Shown here in pieces: positions 7,770-16,596 of a stretch of 64,000 bases of DNA. The position numbers were made by a program, and so were the translations under genes. The notes under the pieces were generated by a model, which was not told the DNA's origin, made no database searches, and saw only the letters and a program-made list of their open reading frames with translations. The stretch spans positions 134,474 to 198,473 of the forward strand of contig NZ_JBJGED010000011.1 of the NCBI RefSeq assembly GCF_045062745.1, in the 5' to 3' direction. The stretch is from Paenibacillus_AA sp045062745. GTDB lineage: Bacteria > Bacillota > Bacilli > Paenibacillales > NBRC-103111. The stretch's first letter is position 1. Every line of letters begins with the position of its first letter.

Positions 7770-9929
7770 TCATGAGACGCTATCTCCCTGTAGCACCTTG
7801 TAATGATACAATCCGAAGCTGAACGGATTACGTAAGCTTACCGATATCGAGGCCCCTGCTTTCCCGGCCTCCAGCGGAACTTCAATCGACTGCGGGGAAT
7901 CTCCGAACTCGACCAATTGATTCCGGGCTTCCATCAACAGCAGCGGCCGGAGGCTGAGCCGCCAATCGCCGCTGCGTCCCGCCTCCAGCCCCCAGAGCGG
8001 AATCGACGCCGAAGGGTCCGGATGAAGCTCGCGCAGGACGAGCAAGTACCCTTCGGTCACCCCCGTGATCGATTGGAAGCCCGTCCAACTCGTCCCATCC
8101 GGGGTATCTCCGATCGGCAGCACATGACCGTTCAGAATATGGTGTTGATGCTCGTTATAGACACGCAACGCTTGCTTCAAGATCCCGATATTCTCCTCGC
8201 TTAGGCCGGTCAGCTCCATCCAAATCAGCGGATTCGAGAACATCGTGACGGCGAACGCGTATGCGATTCCGCAGCGATACGGGGAGAGTGGGTCGTCGCC
8301 GTATACATGGCGGTTGCGGTCTACGTTCAGCACTTCCATCTGCAGCTTGTGAGCCGGCACATACTTCGACAGCAGCCACAAGTTGCGCAGCGTCCAATGC
8401 GGATAATAGCTGCGGAAATCCGTATACCGATTCTCCAGGAACAAGCCGCCATACTGGGTGCGCCCGAAGTAGCCCAACCGGATTTCGTTCGTTGTGTCGA
8501 GATTGAAGTAGACGCGGCCGTTCGCAGCCTGGACCACGGTCTGCATCATCCGCACGAGCCGGTTCTCCCCATGCTTCGACCGAATTTTGATCCCGTCCAG
8601 CTTGAAGTAGCACACCCTATACCGGCGGTGCAACTCCAGCAATCGATCGGCATCCTTATGCCAATTCACAAAATCATGCGCCGAATCCGGGGAAAACCAG
8701 AGCGCGAGCCTCACGCCGTACCGTTCCGCAGCCTCCACAAGCGGCTCGAACCCGTTCGGGAACCGCTCGGGATGGATGTTCCAGAACCCGTCGCCATCCG
8801 CATAATAATCGCTCCACCGGCCGCCCGCCGGATTGACGGAGTTCGTCGTATTGCCGTGCTGCCAGCCGTCGTCGATCTGGACGTTCGTCACCCCCAGCTC
8901 GGCCGCTCGCTGCAGCTCGCCCAGGACGAACGATTCGCTGACGCGGCCGTCCTTCGAGCGGTCCCCCCAGTTGTTGCACATGAGGAAGAAGTCCCGCTCG
9001 GGCTTCGGACGCCGGATCGCGCGATGCAACCCGTCGAGGTGGCGCAGGGCGTCATATTCGCTCCCCCCATACACGCCTACTGCGGAGCCGTATGTCGGAA
9101 TCCATTCGTCTTGGCTCCAGTCTTCCGGCCCGATCCCGCTCCCCGTCACCCGAAGCCGCCTCCGGTTGAATTCGAAATCGCCCCCCGGGTCTTGCAAATG
9201 ACCATGAGGGGTCGGCCCTTCCTTCACGATAAGCAAGCCGGTAGGCTGCAATGACTGCCGGAGCATCAAGACGTTGCCGCGAAGCTTGCGTACATCGTTC
9301 GTATAGTGCAAGCCTTCCTCGAAGCTGATCAAATTGTTGTTCGTATCCGTCACATCGCGCAGCTCGACCGCCTGCCAATGAAGATGGAACGAGGCGAGCG
9401 GCAGCGAATCGAGATAGTCTTCGCTCCGGGCGGCAGGTGTCGATAGCGCGTTCTGGTCCATTCCAGCGGAAGTCTCAGCCCCCGATGCTCCAGAACGCGC
9501 CGGATTCGTCTCAGACGGATGCAGGTCGCCTTCGGTTCCAGAGCCGTGGCGAACCGATGCCGTCTGTCGGATCCAGCCGGTTCCCGGATAGATCACATAC
9601 TCCAGCTTCAGCTGCCGGTCGCTCCAGCTATAGTGGACCGTCACCTTCAAATGCTCGGCCCCGATGCCGAAGTCATCGTCGGTCCCGAATTCCACTTTCA
9701 TCGTCCGAGGGCGTTCTTCCCCGCACCCCGGAATCCGGCAGCTGTGCAGCTGTCCTCTTGCATCCGCATCCAGCCACTCCGTCCCGTCGGCCTTATTGAG
9801 CAGGGAAACGGAAATCGGGATGTCTCCCGACACACTCCAGCTCCTTTCGATCCATTCGTTGCCGATGACCAGAGTATTCTTATCGACCTTGACGTAACAG
9901 TCTTTGTACGCATAAGCTGTTGGCTGCAT
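7770..9929 (-). CDS. Clan GH-D glycoside hydrolase, alpha-galactosidase-like (GH36 type)
   Basis: A protein of about 719 aa with an N-terminal beta-sandwich-like region and a central barrel. The clan-D nucleophile motif is visible as YFKLDGIK, and an acid/base candidate lies in ENRYTDFRSYYPH. NVQIDDGWQHG and LALWFSPDSA are the barrel strands shared with GH36 and GH27 alpha-galactosidases. There is no signal peptide, so it acts in the cytoplasm on imported oligosaccharides. This would fit a nearby sugar ABC system, though the two are 8.7 kb apart. The start at 9929 has GGGGGTG upstream; an ATG at 9962 with GAGG six bases upstream is a fair alternative and would add 11 residues. The substrate is not proven. 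Confidence 0.82.
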   Translation of the reverse strand: MQPTAYAYKDCYVKVDKNTLVIGNEWIERSWSVSGDIPISVSLLNKADGTEWLDADARGQLHSCRIPGCGEERPRTMKVEFGTDDDFGIGAEHLKVTVHYSWSDRQLKLEYVIYPGTGWIRQTASVRHGSGTEGDLHPSETNPARSGASGAETSAGMDQNALSTPAARSEDYLDSLPLASFHLHWQAVELRDVTDTNNNLISFEEGLHYTNDVRKLRGNVLMLRQSLQPTGLLIVKEGPTPHGHLQDPGGDFEFNRRRLRVTGSGIGPEDWSQDEWIPTYGSAVGVYGGSEYDALRHLDGLHRAIRRPKPERDFFLMCNNWGDRSKDGRVSESFVLGELQRAAELGVTNVQIDDGWQHGNTTNSVNPAGGRWSDYYADGDGFWNIHPERFPNGFEPLVEAAERYGVRLALWFSPDSAHDFVNWHKDADRLLELHRRYRVCYFKLDGIKIRSKHGENRLVRMMQTVVQAANGRVYFNLDTTNEIRLGYFGRTQYGGLFLENRYTDFRSYYPHWTLRNLWLLSKYVPAHKLQMEVLNVDRNRHVYGDDPLSPYRCGIAYAFAVTMFSNPLIWMELTGLSEENIGILKQALRVYNEHQHHILNGHVLPIGDTPDGTSWTGFQSITGVTEGYLLVLRELHPDPSASIPLWGLEAGRSGDWRLSLRPLLLMEARNQLVEFGDSPQSIEVPLEAGKAGASISVSLRNPFSFGLYHYKVLQGDSVS

Positions 9930-9985
9930 GAGGCACCCCCGTTTGAATGTGTTTTTAATCATGCGCTCCCTCGCTTGAAAGAGGT

Positions 9986-10501
9986 CTAATCCAGCCGATT
10001 CCTCATTTGCGCGAGCGGCTTGAACAGCGCTACCAGCTCGTCCAGCGACAGCCGAACAAGTCCGCTCGTCGACGGAGCGATAAAGTCGCTGACGCCCTCG
10101 ACGATGGAGAATGGCTGCCAGCCCCAGCTGCTCTTCTTGATTCCGCTGAATTGCTCGTATACGCCCTTCCCCACATAGCAAGCCGCTCGGGGTCGATACC
10201 GCTCGAGCTTCGCCCGCAGTTGAAGCGCCCCATGGGCGTACTCCTCCTTCGTAATCTCCGCCGCCGTGCGCGTCGGCCGGCTCACGATGTTGGTGAAGCC
10301 ATAGCCCAAGTCCAGCAGCGCTCGACCCTCCTCGGACTTGTACAGCCGATCCGTCAGACCGGCGCCATGGAGTACCCGCCAGAATCGGTTGTTCGGGTTC
10401 GCGTAATGATGTCCGACTTTGCTTGAGCGCAAGCTCGGATTGTAGCCGACGAACAGTACCTTCAGTCCCGGCCGAATATGGTCCGGTATCGCCTCCAGCA
10501 T
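9986..10501 (-). CDS. mug: Mismatch-specific uracil/thymine DNA glycosylase (Mug/TDG family)
   Basis: Base-excision repair enzyme of about 171 aa that removes uracil or thymine from G:U and G:T mispairs. The family motif VLFVGYNPSLRSSKVGHHYANPNNRFW is near the N-terminus; its GxNP is the catalytic-loop signature. The C-terminal motif is SxSGL-like (APSTSGLVRLS). AAGGAGGG sits 7 nt before the ATG at 10501 and decides this start against 10546. It is divergent from the plus-strand transporter gene, with about 100 bp between the two start codons for both promoters. Confidence 0.9.
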   Translation of the reverse strand: MLEAIPDHIRPGLKVLFVGYNPSLRSSKVGHHYANPNNRFWRVLHGAGLTDRLYKSEEGRALLDLGYGFTNIVSRPTRTAAEITKEEYAHGALQLRAKLERYRPRAACYVGKGVYEQFSGIKKSSWGWQPFSIVEGVSDFIAPSTSGLVRLSLDELVALFKPLAQMRNRLD

Positions 10502-10609
10502 GTTGGATCCCTCCTTCTTTCGACTCGTGTCAACCGGGATAAACACACATTTTTAGGCTCCCGCATACTATGTGTTACTTGAAAACCCTTTCCCGGGAGA
10601 TGAAATCGT

Positions 10610-12025
10610 ATGGAGACTTCATTAGTCTCACTGCACTGGATTTACTTGGCCTGTGTCCTCGTCATCATCGGCTTTATGGTCCGACGCCGGGACACGACGC
10701 TCGTATGCGTCGCCGGCATTCTGTTGTTGGGCCTAGTGGCGACGCACTCCATCAGCCACTCGATCAGCGGCGTCTTCAACAGTTTTATTTATGCCATTAA
10801 AGAATTAATCGGCACCATTCTCGTCATCTCCATCATCGTCTCTCTGAGCAAGGTGCTGATCCGAACCGGAATCAACGAGGTGATGATCTCCCCGATCTCG
10901 CGCCTCATTCGGACGCCGAGCTTGGCGTTTTGGGTTATCGGGATCGTCATGATGGTCATCTCTTGGTTTTTCTGGCCTTCTCCCGCCGTCGCTCTCATCG
11001 GGGCCGTCTTGCTCCCCGTCGCGGTGCGCGTCGGCCTACCGGCTCTCGGCGTCGCGATGGCGATGAACTTGTTCGGCCACGGCATCGCTTTATCCGGCGA
11101 CTTCGTCATCCAGGGCGCGCCCAAGCTGACGGCGGACGCCGCCGGCATTCCGGTAGGCGACGTGCTGTCGGCCAGCATCCCGCTCGTCATCGTCATGGGC
11201 GTCGTGACGACAGTCGTCGCCTTCTGGATGATGCGCCGCGATATGAACACGGGCCGACTGACTCCGTACACCGGCCGGACGACATCCGTCTCCGGGCTGG
11301 AGGACAGCGGCTCGGCCGACGATCCTGAGCGGCAGGCGCTCTCCCAGCGCTCCAAGGTCGTGCTGGCCATCCTGATCCCGCTCCTGTTCGTAGCCGATAT
11401 CGTCGCGATGTTCCGGCTCGATCTGCAGGGCGGCGACGCAACCGCGCTCATCGGCGGAACGGCGCTGTTCATCATGCTGGTGCTTTCCCTGCTGGCGCAC
11501 AAAGGCAAAGGCTTGGAGCGCACCACGACCTACTTGATCGACGGGTTCCAATTCGGCTTCCGCGTCTTCGGTCCGGTTATCCCGATCGCCGCCTTCTTCT
11601 ATCTCGGCGACTCGGCGTTCGTCGACATCTTCGGCAAGCTGCTGCCGGAAGGGTCGCACGGCATCGTCAACGATCTCGGCCTCGCGCTCGCGAATCACGT
11701 GCCGGTCAATACGACGGTGAGCGCCGTCACGCTCACATCCGTGGGTGCGATCACCGGGCTCGACGGCTCCGGCTTCTCCGGCATCTCGCTCGCCGGCTCG
11801 ATCGCGCATCTGTTCTCAACGGCGATCGGCTCCGGCATCGCCACCTTGACCGCGCTCGGCCAGATCGCGGCGATCTGGGTCGGCGGCGGCACGCTCATCC
11901 CGTGGGCGCTCATCCCGGCCGCGGCGATCTGCGGCGTCGATCCGTTCGAGCTCGCCCGCCGCAACCTGAAGCCGGTCGTGATCGGCCTCGCCGTCACGAC
12001 ACTCGTGGCGATCTTCCTGATCTGA
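10610..12025 (+). CDS. Integral membrane transporter of unassigned substrate (ion-transporter-like)
   Basis: A 471-aa polytopic protein with roughly a dozen hydrophobic helices. Mid-protein Gly-, Asn- and Pro-containing segments (MAMNLFGHGIALSGDF and the C-terminal NHVPVNTTVSAVTLTSVGAITG) look like re-entrant substrate loops of secondary transporters. A hydrophilic loop of about 45 residues (around 210-255) separates two halves of similar design, suggesting an internal duplication. GGGAG lies about 10 nt before the ATG. I recognise it only as a member of the broad ion-transporter type superfamily (GntP/dicarboxylate-like) and cannot name a substrate. It is the first of the few plus-strand genes. 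Confidence 0.75.
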   Translation: METSLVSLHWIYLACVLVIIGFMVRRRDTTLVCVAGILLLGLVATHSISHSISGVFNSFIYAIKELIGTILVISIIVSLSKVLIRTGINEVMISPISRLIRTPSLAFWVIGIVMMVISWFFWPSPAVALIGAVLLPVAVRVGLPALGVAMAMNLFGHGIALSGDFVIQGAPKLTADAAGIPVGDVLSASIPLVIVMGVVTTVVAFWMMRRDMNTGRLTPYTGRTTSVSGLEDSGSADDPERQALSQRSKVVLAILIPLLFVADIVAMFRLDLQGGDATALIGGTALFIMLVLSLLAHKGKGLERTTTYLIDGFQFGFRVFGPVIPIAAFFYLGDSAFVDIFGKLLPEGSHGIVNDLGLALANHVPVNTTVSAVTLTSVGAITGLDGSGFSGISLAGSIAHLFSTAIGSGIATLTALGQIAAIWVGGGTLIPWALIPAAAICGVDPFELARRNLKPVVIGLAVTTLVAIFLI

Positions 12026-12035
12026 CCGCAACACT

Positions 12036-12085
12036 AACCACCCGCAGCTTCGCTCCGAACAGGGGGCGGTGCTGTGGGTGGTTTG
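12036..12085. terminator. Probable bidirectional terminator between convergent genes
   Basis: AACCACCCGCAGC (12036-12048) pairs with GCTGTGGGTGGTT (12071-12083), with one G-U pair. It lies between the convergent stops of the transporter and the LuxR regulator. T-runs on either side are short. Confidence 0.6.
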
Positions 12086-12116
12086 CCGTGGAGCCTATCC
12101 ACCCTCCACCACCGGT

Positions 12117-13301
12117 TCACACCGAGTCCGCCGGAAGATCCGCTTCGAGCACATAGCGGGTTAGCGCAGCGCGCGACGACAGCTCCAGCTTTTGAAAAAT
12201 ACGCTCCAAATGAGTCGTCACCGTCCGCTTGCTGATGAACAGGGCTTGCGCGATTTCCGCGTTCGTCATCCCTTGGGCGACGCAGACCGCCACCTGCTGC
12301 TCCCTCGCGCTCAGCACTGTCAGATGCGGCTCCTTGGCCTTCGCCCACTCCAGCAACGCTCGTTTGACCACTTGTGCGAACAGCGGCCTCCGTTGTTCCT
12401 CGGGCAGCGCTTCTGCCTGAGCGGCCGTTTCGCCGAGCTTCCGGCCCAGCTGCCGGATGAATTCATCCTCGAATTGGTCGAAGAGCTCCGCCTCCGCGTT
12501 CGACGCTTCGCAGCAGACGACGCCTACAAACCGGTCGAGGGCGTGCAGAGGAAATCCTAGGAAGCTCGTTTTCAACTCATTCTCCCGGCCATTGGACTCT
12601 TGTCGAGCAGTCTCGCAGCCCAGCTTTTCCGTTTCCATGCGAACAGTATGGAGGAACCTAAGCTGCGAGCGTATATTCCGAAGCCGGACGACCGTTCCCC
12701 TCGAACGGACGAGTGCCGCCAGACGCCGAATCGGAGCCTCATCCAATGTACTAGCCCCGGAGCCAAGCGTTCCCCTCGCCGTCACGATCCGTCCGTCTTC
12801 TTCATCGGCGGGAACCCAGAAGGCGGTATTATGCCAATCGAGCACCTCGGACAACGCTTGAAGCATATCCCCGAATCGTCCATCTGCCTGCTGAACGGGA
12901 TGCTCCGGCTCACTCTGGCCTTTTCGGACCGCCTCGACTTGAAAGACAACTACCGAGCGCAGCTCGATCAGCTGCGGATCGCCGGCCATCCAGGCAATGT
13001 CCTGAAGCTCCTGCGCGATGCGGTCATAGAGCGGCCCGTCGGTCTCGGACCGGACATAGCGGATGTCGACTTCCCAACTCAGCATGTCGGCAGGGTCTAC
13101 CGCGCGCAGCAGCGCCAGCGGAACTTTCTCCAAATTGATCATACTTTTCTTAAGCAGCTGATTGGCCACCGCGATATGACCGGAATCGACGGTCCAGACC
13201 CTGGAGAGATTCGTGATATTCGGGACGCGATCCTCCGATACGGTCACGAGGGTCATCGGGAATATACCCGCGAGAGCAGGGATAAGGGCTGCAGGAATCA
13301 T
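12117..13301 (-). CDS. LuxR-type regulator with N-terminal flavin split-barrel and GAF-like domains
   Basis: A 394-aa one-component regulator with an unusual architecture. Residues about 5-130 resemble the pyridoxamine-phosphate-oxidase-like FMN-binding split barrel (GIFPMTLVTVSEDRVPNITNL... then a paired strand). Residues about 145-300 resemble a GAF sensor fold. The C-terminal 65 residues are a classic LuxR/NarL helix-turn-helix (LSAREQQVAVCVAQGMTNAEIAQALFISKRTVTTHLERIFQKL). No receiver domain or phosphoacceptor region is seen. I infer direct sensing of a redox or flavin-linked signal. The start codon abuts the stop of the upstream 156-aa gene and has AAGGAG inside that gene, so the two are translationally coupled. 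It probably regulates the divergent hemerythrin gene. Confidence 0.82.
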   Translation of the reverse strand: MIPAALIPALAGIFPMTLVTVSEDRVPNITNLSRVWTVDSGHIAVANQLLKKSMINLEKVPLALLRAVDPADMLSWEVDIRYVRSETDGPLYDRIAQELQDIAWMAGDPQLIELRSVVVFQVEAVRKGQSEPEHPVQQADGRFGDMLQALSEVLDWHNTAFWVPADEEDGRIVTARGTLGSGASTLDEAPIRRLAALVRSRGTVVRLRNIRSQLRFLHTVRMETEKLGCETARQESNGRENELKTSFLGFPLHALDRFVGVVCCEASNAEAELFDQFEDEFIRQLGRKLGETAAQAEALPEEQRRPLFAQVVKRALLEWAKAKEPHLTVLSAREQQVAVCVAQGMTNAEIAQALFISKRTVTTHLERIFQKLELSSRAALTRYVLEADLPADSV

Positions 13302-13772
13302 CTACGGCGAACTCCTTTCCTGCAGAAGCGATCCGGCGAGTGGACCGGGCGTTTGGATATAGACGGCTTCGCCCTTCACTCCGAGGGCTATGCAGTCTGC
13401 CGGATTCTCATTCACGAGCGCCAGCAAATCCGGGAAAGTCGCGCGGATCAAACTGCGCTCCCGGTCCATACAGGCCAGATCCTCTTTGTTGACGGGGCGG
13501 ACGCGGATGAAAGGGCCTTTCACCTGATAGGACTCATTGTCGATTCCGGAAGTCAGCAGCACGGCTAGCCAGTCCCCTTCCCGGAGCGATGGGCGAAGCC
13601 GAAGCCACTCGTGGCGGAGAATGTAGATCCACGACACGTCTTCTCCCGGCTCTTGACCGAACCCGTAGCCCCGACAGCCAAACGGAGCCTGCCCTTCCCT
13701 CCACGCCGCAAGATGTATGAATTTGGGAACCGGCCGCTCCAGGAAACTTGCAAATTCCATGGGCCATTTCAT
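13302..13772 (-). CDS. Small protein, possibly FMN split-barrel fold, partner of the LuxR regulator
   Basis: A 156-aa soluble protein. The central segment has a strand-rich pattern ending in a YQVKGPFIRVRP motif that recalls the pyridoxamine-oxidase-like barrel, where a similar strand precedes the flavin site. The resemblance is moderate. AGAGGAG precedes the ATG at 13772. It is cotranscribed with the LuxR regulator (stop and start adjacent). Its promoter must lie in the 139-bp divergent gap shared with the hemerythrin gene, which carries a perfect palindrome. Function is not assigned; a sensory or reductase partner is a guess from context. Confidence 0.65.
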   Translation of the reverse strand: MKWPMEFASFLERPVPKFIHLAAWREGQAPFGCRGYGFGQEPGEDVSWIYILRHEWLRLRPSLREGDWLAVLLTSGIDNESYQVKGPFIRVRPVNKEDLACMDRERSLIRATFPDLLALVNENPADCIALGVKGEAVYIQTPGPLAGSLLQERSSP

Positions 13773-13829
13773 GCCATTCTCCTCTTTTCATTCCATATAA
13801 GACAAGCCTGCAAAGATACGGCCACCGAC

Positions 13830-13843
13830 GAAATACGTATTTC
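13830..13843. promoter_or_regulatory. Perfect 14-bp palindrome, probable operator
   Basis: GAAATACGTATTTC is self-complementary over all 14 bases. It lies in the divergent gap, about 60 bp from the regulator-operon start and about 70 bp from the hemerythrin start. A TATGAT -10 for the hemerythrin gene occurs at 13873-13878 without a good -35, which would fit activation from this site. The binding protein is inferred to be the adjacent LuxR regulator. Confidence 0.55.
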
Positions 13844-13911
13844 TACCGATACCGGGACGCCGCCTCCTTCTCTATGATGGGAGTAACCCATTATTAGGAG
13901 GAGATTTGAAC

Positions 13912-14583
13912 ATGTCAACGCGGTTTAACTTGTTTACGATCATCCATAAAGGTCTTCGCCATGCCTTGCAGCACTTGGTCTGGACGGCTGGAAGACTCGA
14001 TGTCGCCGATCGCGGGGAACGCGAGAAGTTCTACGCGGAGTTCAACCGAATCGCGCTTATGCTGCATCAGCATGCGAACGACGAGGATACGTATTTCCAA
14101 CCGCTGATCGAGAGCTGCGCCCCGGAAGTCGCGGAAGAACTGGAGACGCAGCATAAGCGGTCCGACGCGCTCTTGATCAGGCTGGAACAGACGATTCAAA
14201 CTCTCGAACGTGCCGAAACCTTCCCATCGGGGACATGGCTAACCTTCGTGGACGAACTCAATCGGTTCGTCGGGGACTACTTCCTGCACCTCTATCATGA
14301 AGAATGCGTGGCTATGCCGCGATTATGGGAAGCTTACGAGGACGCCTTCCTTATGGAAGCGAGTGTGAAGCTGCGTCAAAATATCCCGCCGCACATCCAA
14401 AGCGATTTTCAGCGTTATATGATTCCGGCCATTACGATTCAGGAACAAACGCTGATGCTTACCCTCGTGAAGCAATCTGTACCCGCGCCTGTCTTTGAAG
14501 AGTTGTGTAAGCTGTTCGAATCGCTTCTGTCTCCCGAGGAGTGGGCAGCGCTGCGTTCACGAGTTGTGGCTATGCAAAACTAA
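13912..14583 (+). CDS. Hemerythrin HHE-domain protein
   Basis: A 223-aa all-helical protein that should bind a di-iron or related metal centre and interact with O2 or NO. Candidate ligands are the histidines of IIHKGLRHALQH (residues about 12-21), the HQHANDED helix (an HxxxE/D-type pair), QHKRSD (about residue 79) and FLHLYHEE (about residue 125). The C-terminal 70 residues are an extra helical region beyond a minimal hemerythrin. The ATG at 13912 follows AGGAGGAG at proper distance; an upstream TTG is too close to the ribosome site. It is followed after 33 bp by a DUF2269-like membrane gene and is divergent from the flavin/LuxR regulator. Confidence 0.85.
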   Translation: MSTRFNLFTIIHKGLRHALQHLVWTAGRLDVADRGEREKFYAEFNRIALMLHQHANDEDTYFQPLIESCAPEVAEELETQHKRSDALLIRLEQTIQTLERAETFPSGTWLTFVDELNRFVGDYFLHLYHEECVAMPRLWEAYEDAFLMEASVKLRQNIPPHIQSDFQRYMIPAITIQEQTLMLTLVKQSVPAPVFEELCKLFESLLSPEEWAALRSRVVAMQN

Positions 14584-14616
14584 CGAAAACTCAGTCTATT
14601 GGAAAGCGGTGCTCTT

Positions 14617-15075
14617 ATGCTAACTACTCTGATTATCATTCACATTTTGTCGGCCGTACTTGGTTTGGGCCCAGCGTATGCCTTCCCGTTCATGCTGAAG
14701 TCGACCAACTCACTCCAAGCCATGAAGCATTCCGTCGGGCTGGTAGCCCGACTGGAAATGTTCCCTAAAGTATTCGGAACGCTAGCCGTTCTCTCCGGCC
14801 TTTTGTTGATTTGGCTCGGCTCATACGGGTCTATCCTTCAGATTTGGCTAATCGGAACGTTAATCATTTATGCGGGGCTTGAGGTAATCGTCATCGGATT
14901 CCTGAATCCGGCGGCTAAGACACTTCAGGCTCAACTAGCCGACTTGCCGCATGAAACAGATGAGCCGCTTCCTTCCCTTGTCGCCAGAAAGTACGCGCAT
15001 GTGCGCAACCTTCATACGATAGTCGGGGCCATTAGCCTTCTAATCTTCATTCTCATGATCGTAAAACCGGCTTAA
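14617..15075 (+). CDS. Small integral membrane protein, DUF2269-like
   Basis: A 152-aa protein with four predicted membrane helices (residues about 3-22, 46-66, 73-95 and 130-149). The first carries HILSAVLGLGPAYAFPF, the pattern of the DUF2269 family, whose function is unknown. A conserved Arg (VARLEMF) and a His (NLHTIVGA) lie at membrane faces. It follows the hemerythrin gene by 33 bp in the same operon. The start ATG at 14617 follows a weak GGTG; a TTG at 14599 is possible but less likely. Neighbourhood suggests a membrane partner of the hemerythrin, but this is inference. Confidence 0.7.
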   Translation: MLTTLIIIHILSAVLGLGPAYAFPFMLKSTNSLQAMKHSVGLVARLEMFPKVFGTLAVLSGLLLIWLGSYGSILQIWLIGTLIIYAGLEVIVIGFLNPAAKTLQAQLADLPHETDEPLPSLVARKYAHVRNLHTIVGAISLLIFILMIVKPA

Positions 15076-15113
15076 AAAAACCAATCATCCCCGTGCCGCG
15101 ATCCTGCGCTTCG

Positions 15114-15605
15114 TTAGGCGAGTCTTTCTCGAATATGCGACAGCAGGTTCCGGCACCCTTCCTCGATCAGCTCGTACACATGCTCGAAGTTGCCGGTGTA
15201 ATACGGGTCCGGCACGTCCTTCACCCGGGCGTTCGGCACGAAATCCATGAACAAATATACTTTTTTCCTCGAATCGTCAGCCGATTCGGCATTGGACGGT
15301 TGGCCCATGAGCCGGAGCATATCCTTCCTGTTTTGAGCGTCCATCGCAATGATATAATCGAACGCGACCCAATCGTCTCGGGCTACTTGACGGGCTCTAA
15401 TGTCCTTATGCTCGATCTTCACCTTGTTCAGCTGCCGCTGGGTTCCCTGGTGCGGTGCTTGTCCGACATGCCAATCCCCCGTACCGGCCGAGTCCACGAC
15501 GATCCGGTCGTCCAGACCCGCTTCCTTCACCTGATGACGCAAGACCGCCTCCGCCATCGGAGAGCGGCATATGTTGCCCAGACAGACGAACAATACATGG
15601 ATCAT
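15114..15605 (-). CDS. Low-molecular-weight protein-tyrosine-phosphatase
   Basis: A 163-aa cytoplasmic phosphatase. The P-loop CLGNICRSPMAEA (CX5R type) is at residues 8-20 and holds the nucleophilic Cys8 and Arg14. The general-acid motif DPYY is near residue 131. SAGTGDWHVG is the expected second conserved segment. The length fits the family exactly. It lies 22 bp downstream of the diacylglycerol-kinase-type gene and is probably cotranscribed with it. Physiological substrates in related Firmicutes are phosphotyrosine or phosphoarginine proteins; here the substrate is not evident. Confidence 0.95.
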   Translation of the reverse strand: MIHVLFVCLGNICRSPMAEAVLRHQVKEAGLDDRIVVDSAGTGDWHVGQAPHQGTQRQLNKVKIEHKDIRARQVARDDWVAFDYIIAMDAQNRKDMLRLMGQPSNAESADDSRKKVYLFMDFVPNARVKDVPDPYYTGNFEHVYELIEEGCRNLLSHIRERLA

Positions 15606-15627
15606 GATGGAGTCGCCCTCCCAACAT

Positions 15628-16515
15628 TTATATAATGTTCAAGCCTCCCGCGATTAGCTCGATCTCGGCCGGCGTCGTACCGCCCCACTCCCCGTCCACG
15701 TGGATGGCGAGCGGCTGCTCCGAACGGATCCGGACGCGTGCTGCCGACAGCATATGTACGGCCGATAGGCTTGTATGCGTTCCGGTAAAAACCCGAGGGA
15801 AGAACATCAGCAGCTGCCCCCGTGTAATCCCCTCGACGAGGCACAGATGGAACCGGCCGTCATCGCCGCGAGCATCGGGACATATCCGCATTCCGCCCCC
15901 GTAGTAGGGCAAGTTCGCCACCGCGATCAGCCATACGTGACGGTACGTCTGTACCGCTCCGTCCAGCTCGACCGTCACCGTCTGTGGCTTGTAGCTCACG
16001 AGAAGCCGCAGGACGGAGATGACGTATGACAAGCTGCCGAGTCGAATCCGGTTCAGCCAGCGCTTATAGAACGATTCGTTCGTCATTCGCGCGACTTCGC
16101 CGTCGAAGCCGATCCCGGCGGAGATGACGAACCGGCGGCCGTTCAGCTGCGCGGCATCTATCGTCCGGACTTCGCCGCGAACGATCCGCTCGAGCGCAGC
16201 CTGGGGGTCGGTCGGCACCCCGACGCTGCGGGCGAAGTCGTTGCCGGAGCCTGACGGGATACAGCCCATCGGGACCCCGCTTCCGATCAACCCGCCGGCC
16301 ACCTCGTTCACCGTTCCGTCGCCGCCCAAGGCAACAACCGCTCGGGTGTCGGGCTGAGCCGCCAGCGTCTCCGCCAACTCCCTCGCATGCCCCCGGTACT
16401 CCGTATACCGGACGCCGTACGCGATTCCGCGCTCCGCCAACCGCCGTTCCGTCTGCGCCCATCGCACCGCGCCGTTCCCGTTGCCCGATGTCCGGTTTAC
16501 TATAAACCAAATCAT
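15628..16515 (-). CDS. Diacylglycerol kinase-family lipid kinase (YegS/DgkB type)
   Basis: A 295-aa kinase that transfers phosphate from ATP to a lipid such as diacylglycerol. The nucleotide-binding motif LGGDGTVNEVAGGL is near residue 63, followed by GCIPSGSGNDFARSVGVP, both hallmarks of this family. The C-terminal half is beta-rich, ending IHVDGEWGGTTPAEIELIAGGLNII. It has no membrane segment and should act at the inner face of the membrane. It is the first gene of a pair with the LMW phosphatase. It could be DgkB, the essential soluble kinase that recycles diacylglycerol from lipoteichoic acid synthesis, or a paralogue; the sequence alone does not decide. Confidence 0.92.
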   Translation of the reverse strand: MIWFIVNRTSGNGNGAVRWAQTERRLAERGIAYGVRYTEYRGHARELAETLAAQPDTRAVVALGGDGTVNEVAGGLIGSGVPMGCIPSGSGNDFARSVGVPTDPQAALERIVRGEVRTIDAAQLNGRRFVISAGIGFDGEVARMTNESFYKRWLNRIRLGSLSYVISVLRLLVSYKPQTVTVELDGAVQTYRHVWLIAVANLPYYGGGMRICPDARGDDGRFHLCLVEGITRGQLLMFFPRVFTGTHTSLSAVHMLSAARVRIRSEQPLAIHVDGEWGGTTPAEIELIAGGLNII

Positions 16516-16596
16516 GCGTGTCCCCCGCCGAAGAAAAAATAGTACAACATTTCGGTCCGCTTGCTCACCAGAAACATTGTACTATTCGGGGTTCGT

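Noticed and set aside
8307..9254. A 315-codon plus-strand open frame
   Set aside because: It is antisense to the alpha-galactosidase-like gene, which has clear GH-D motifs.
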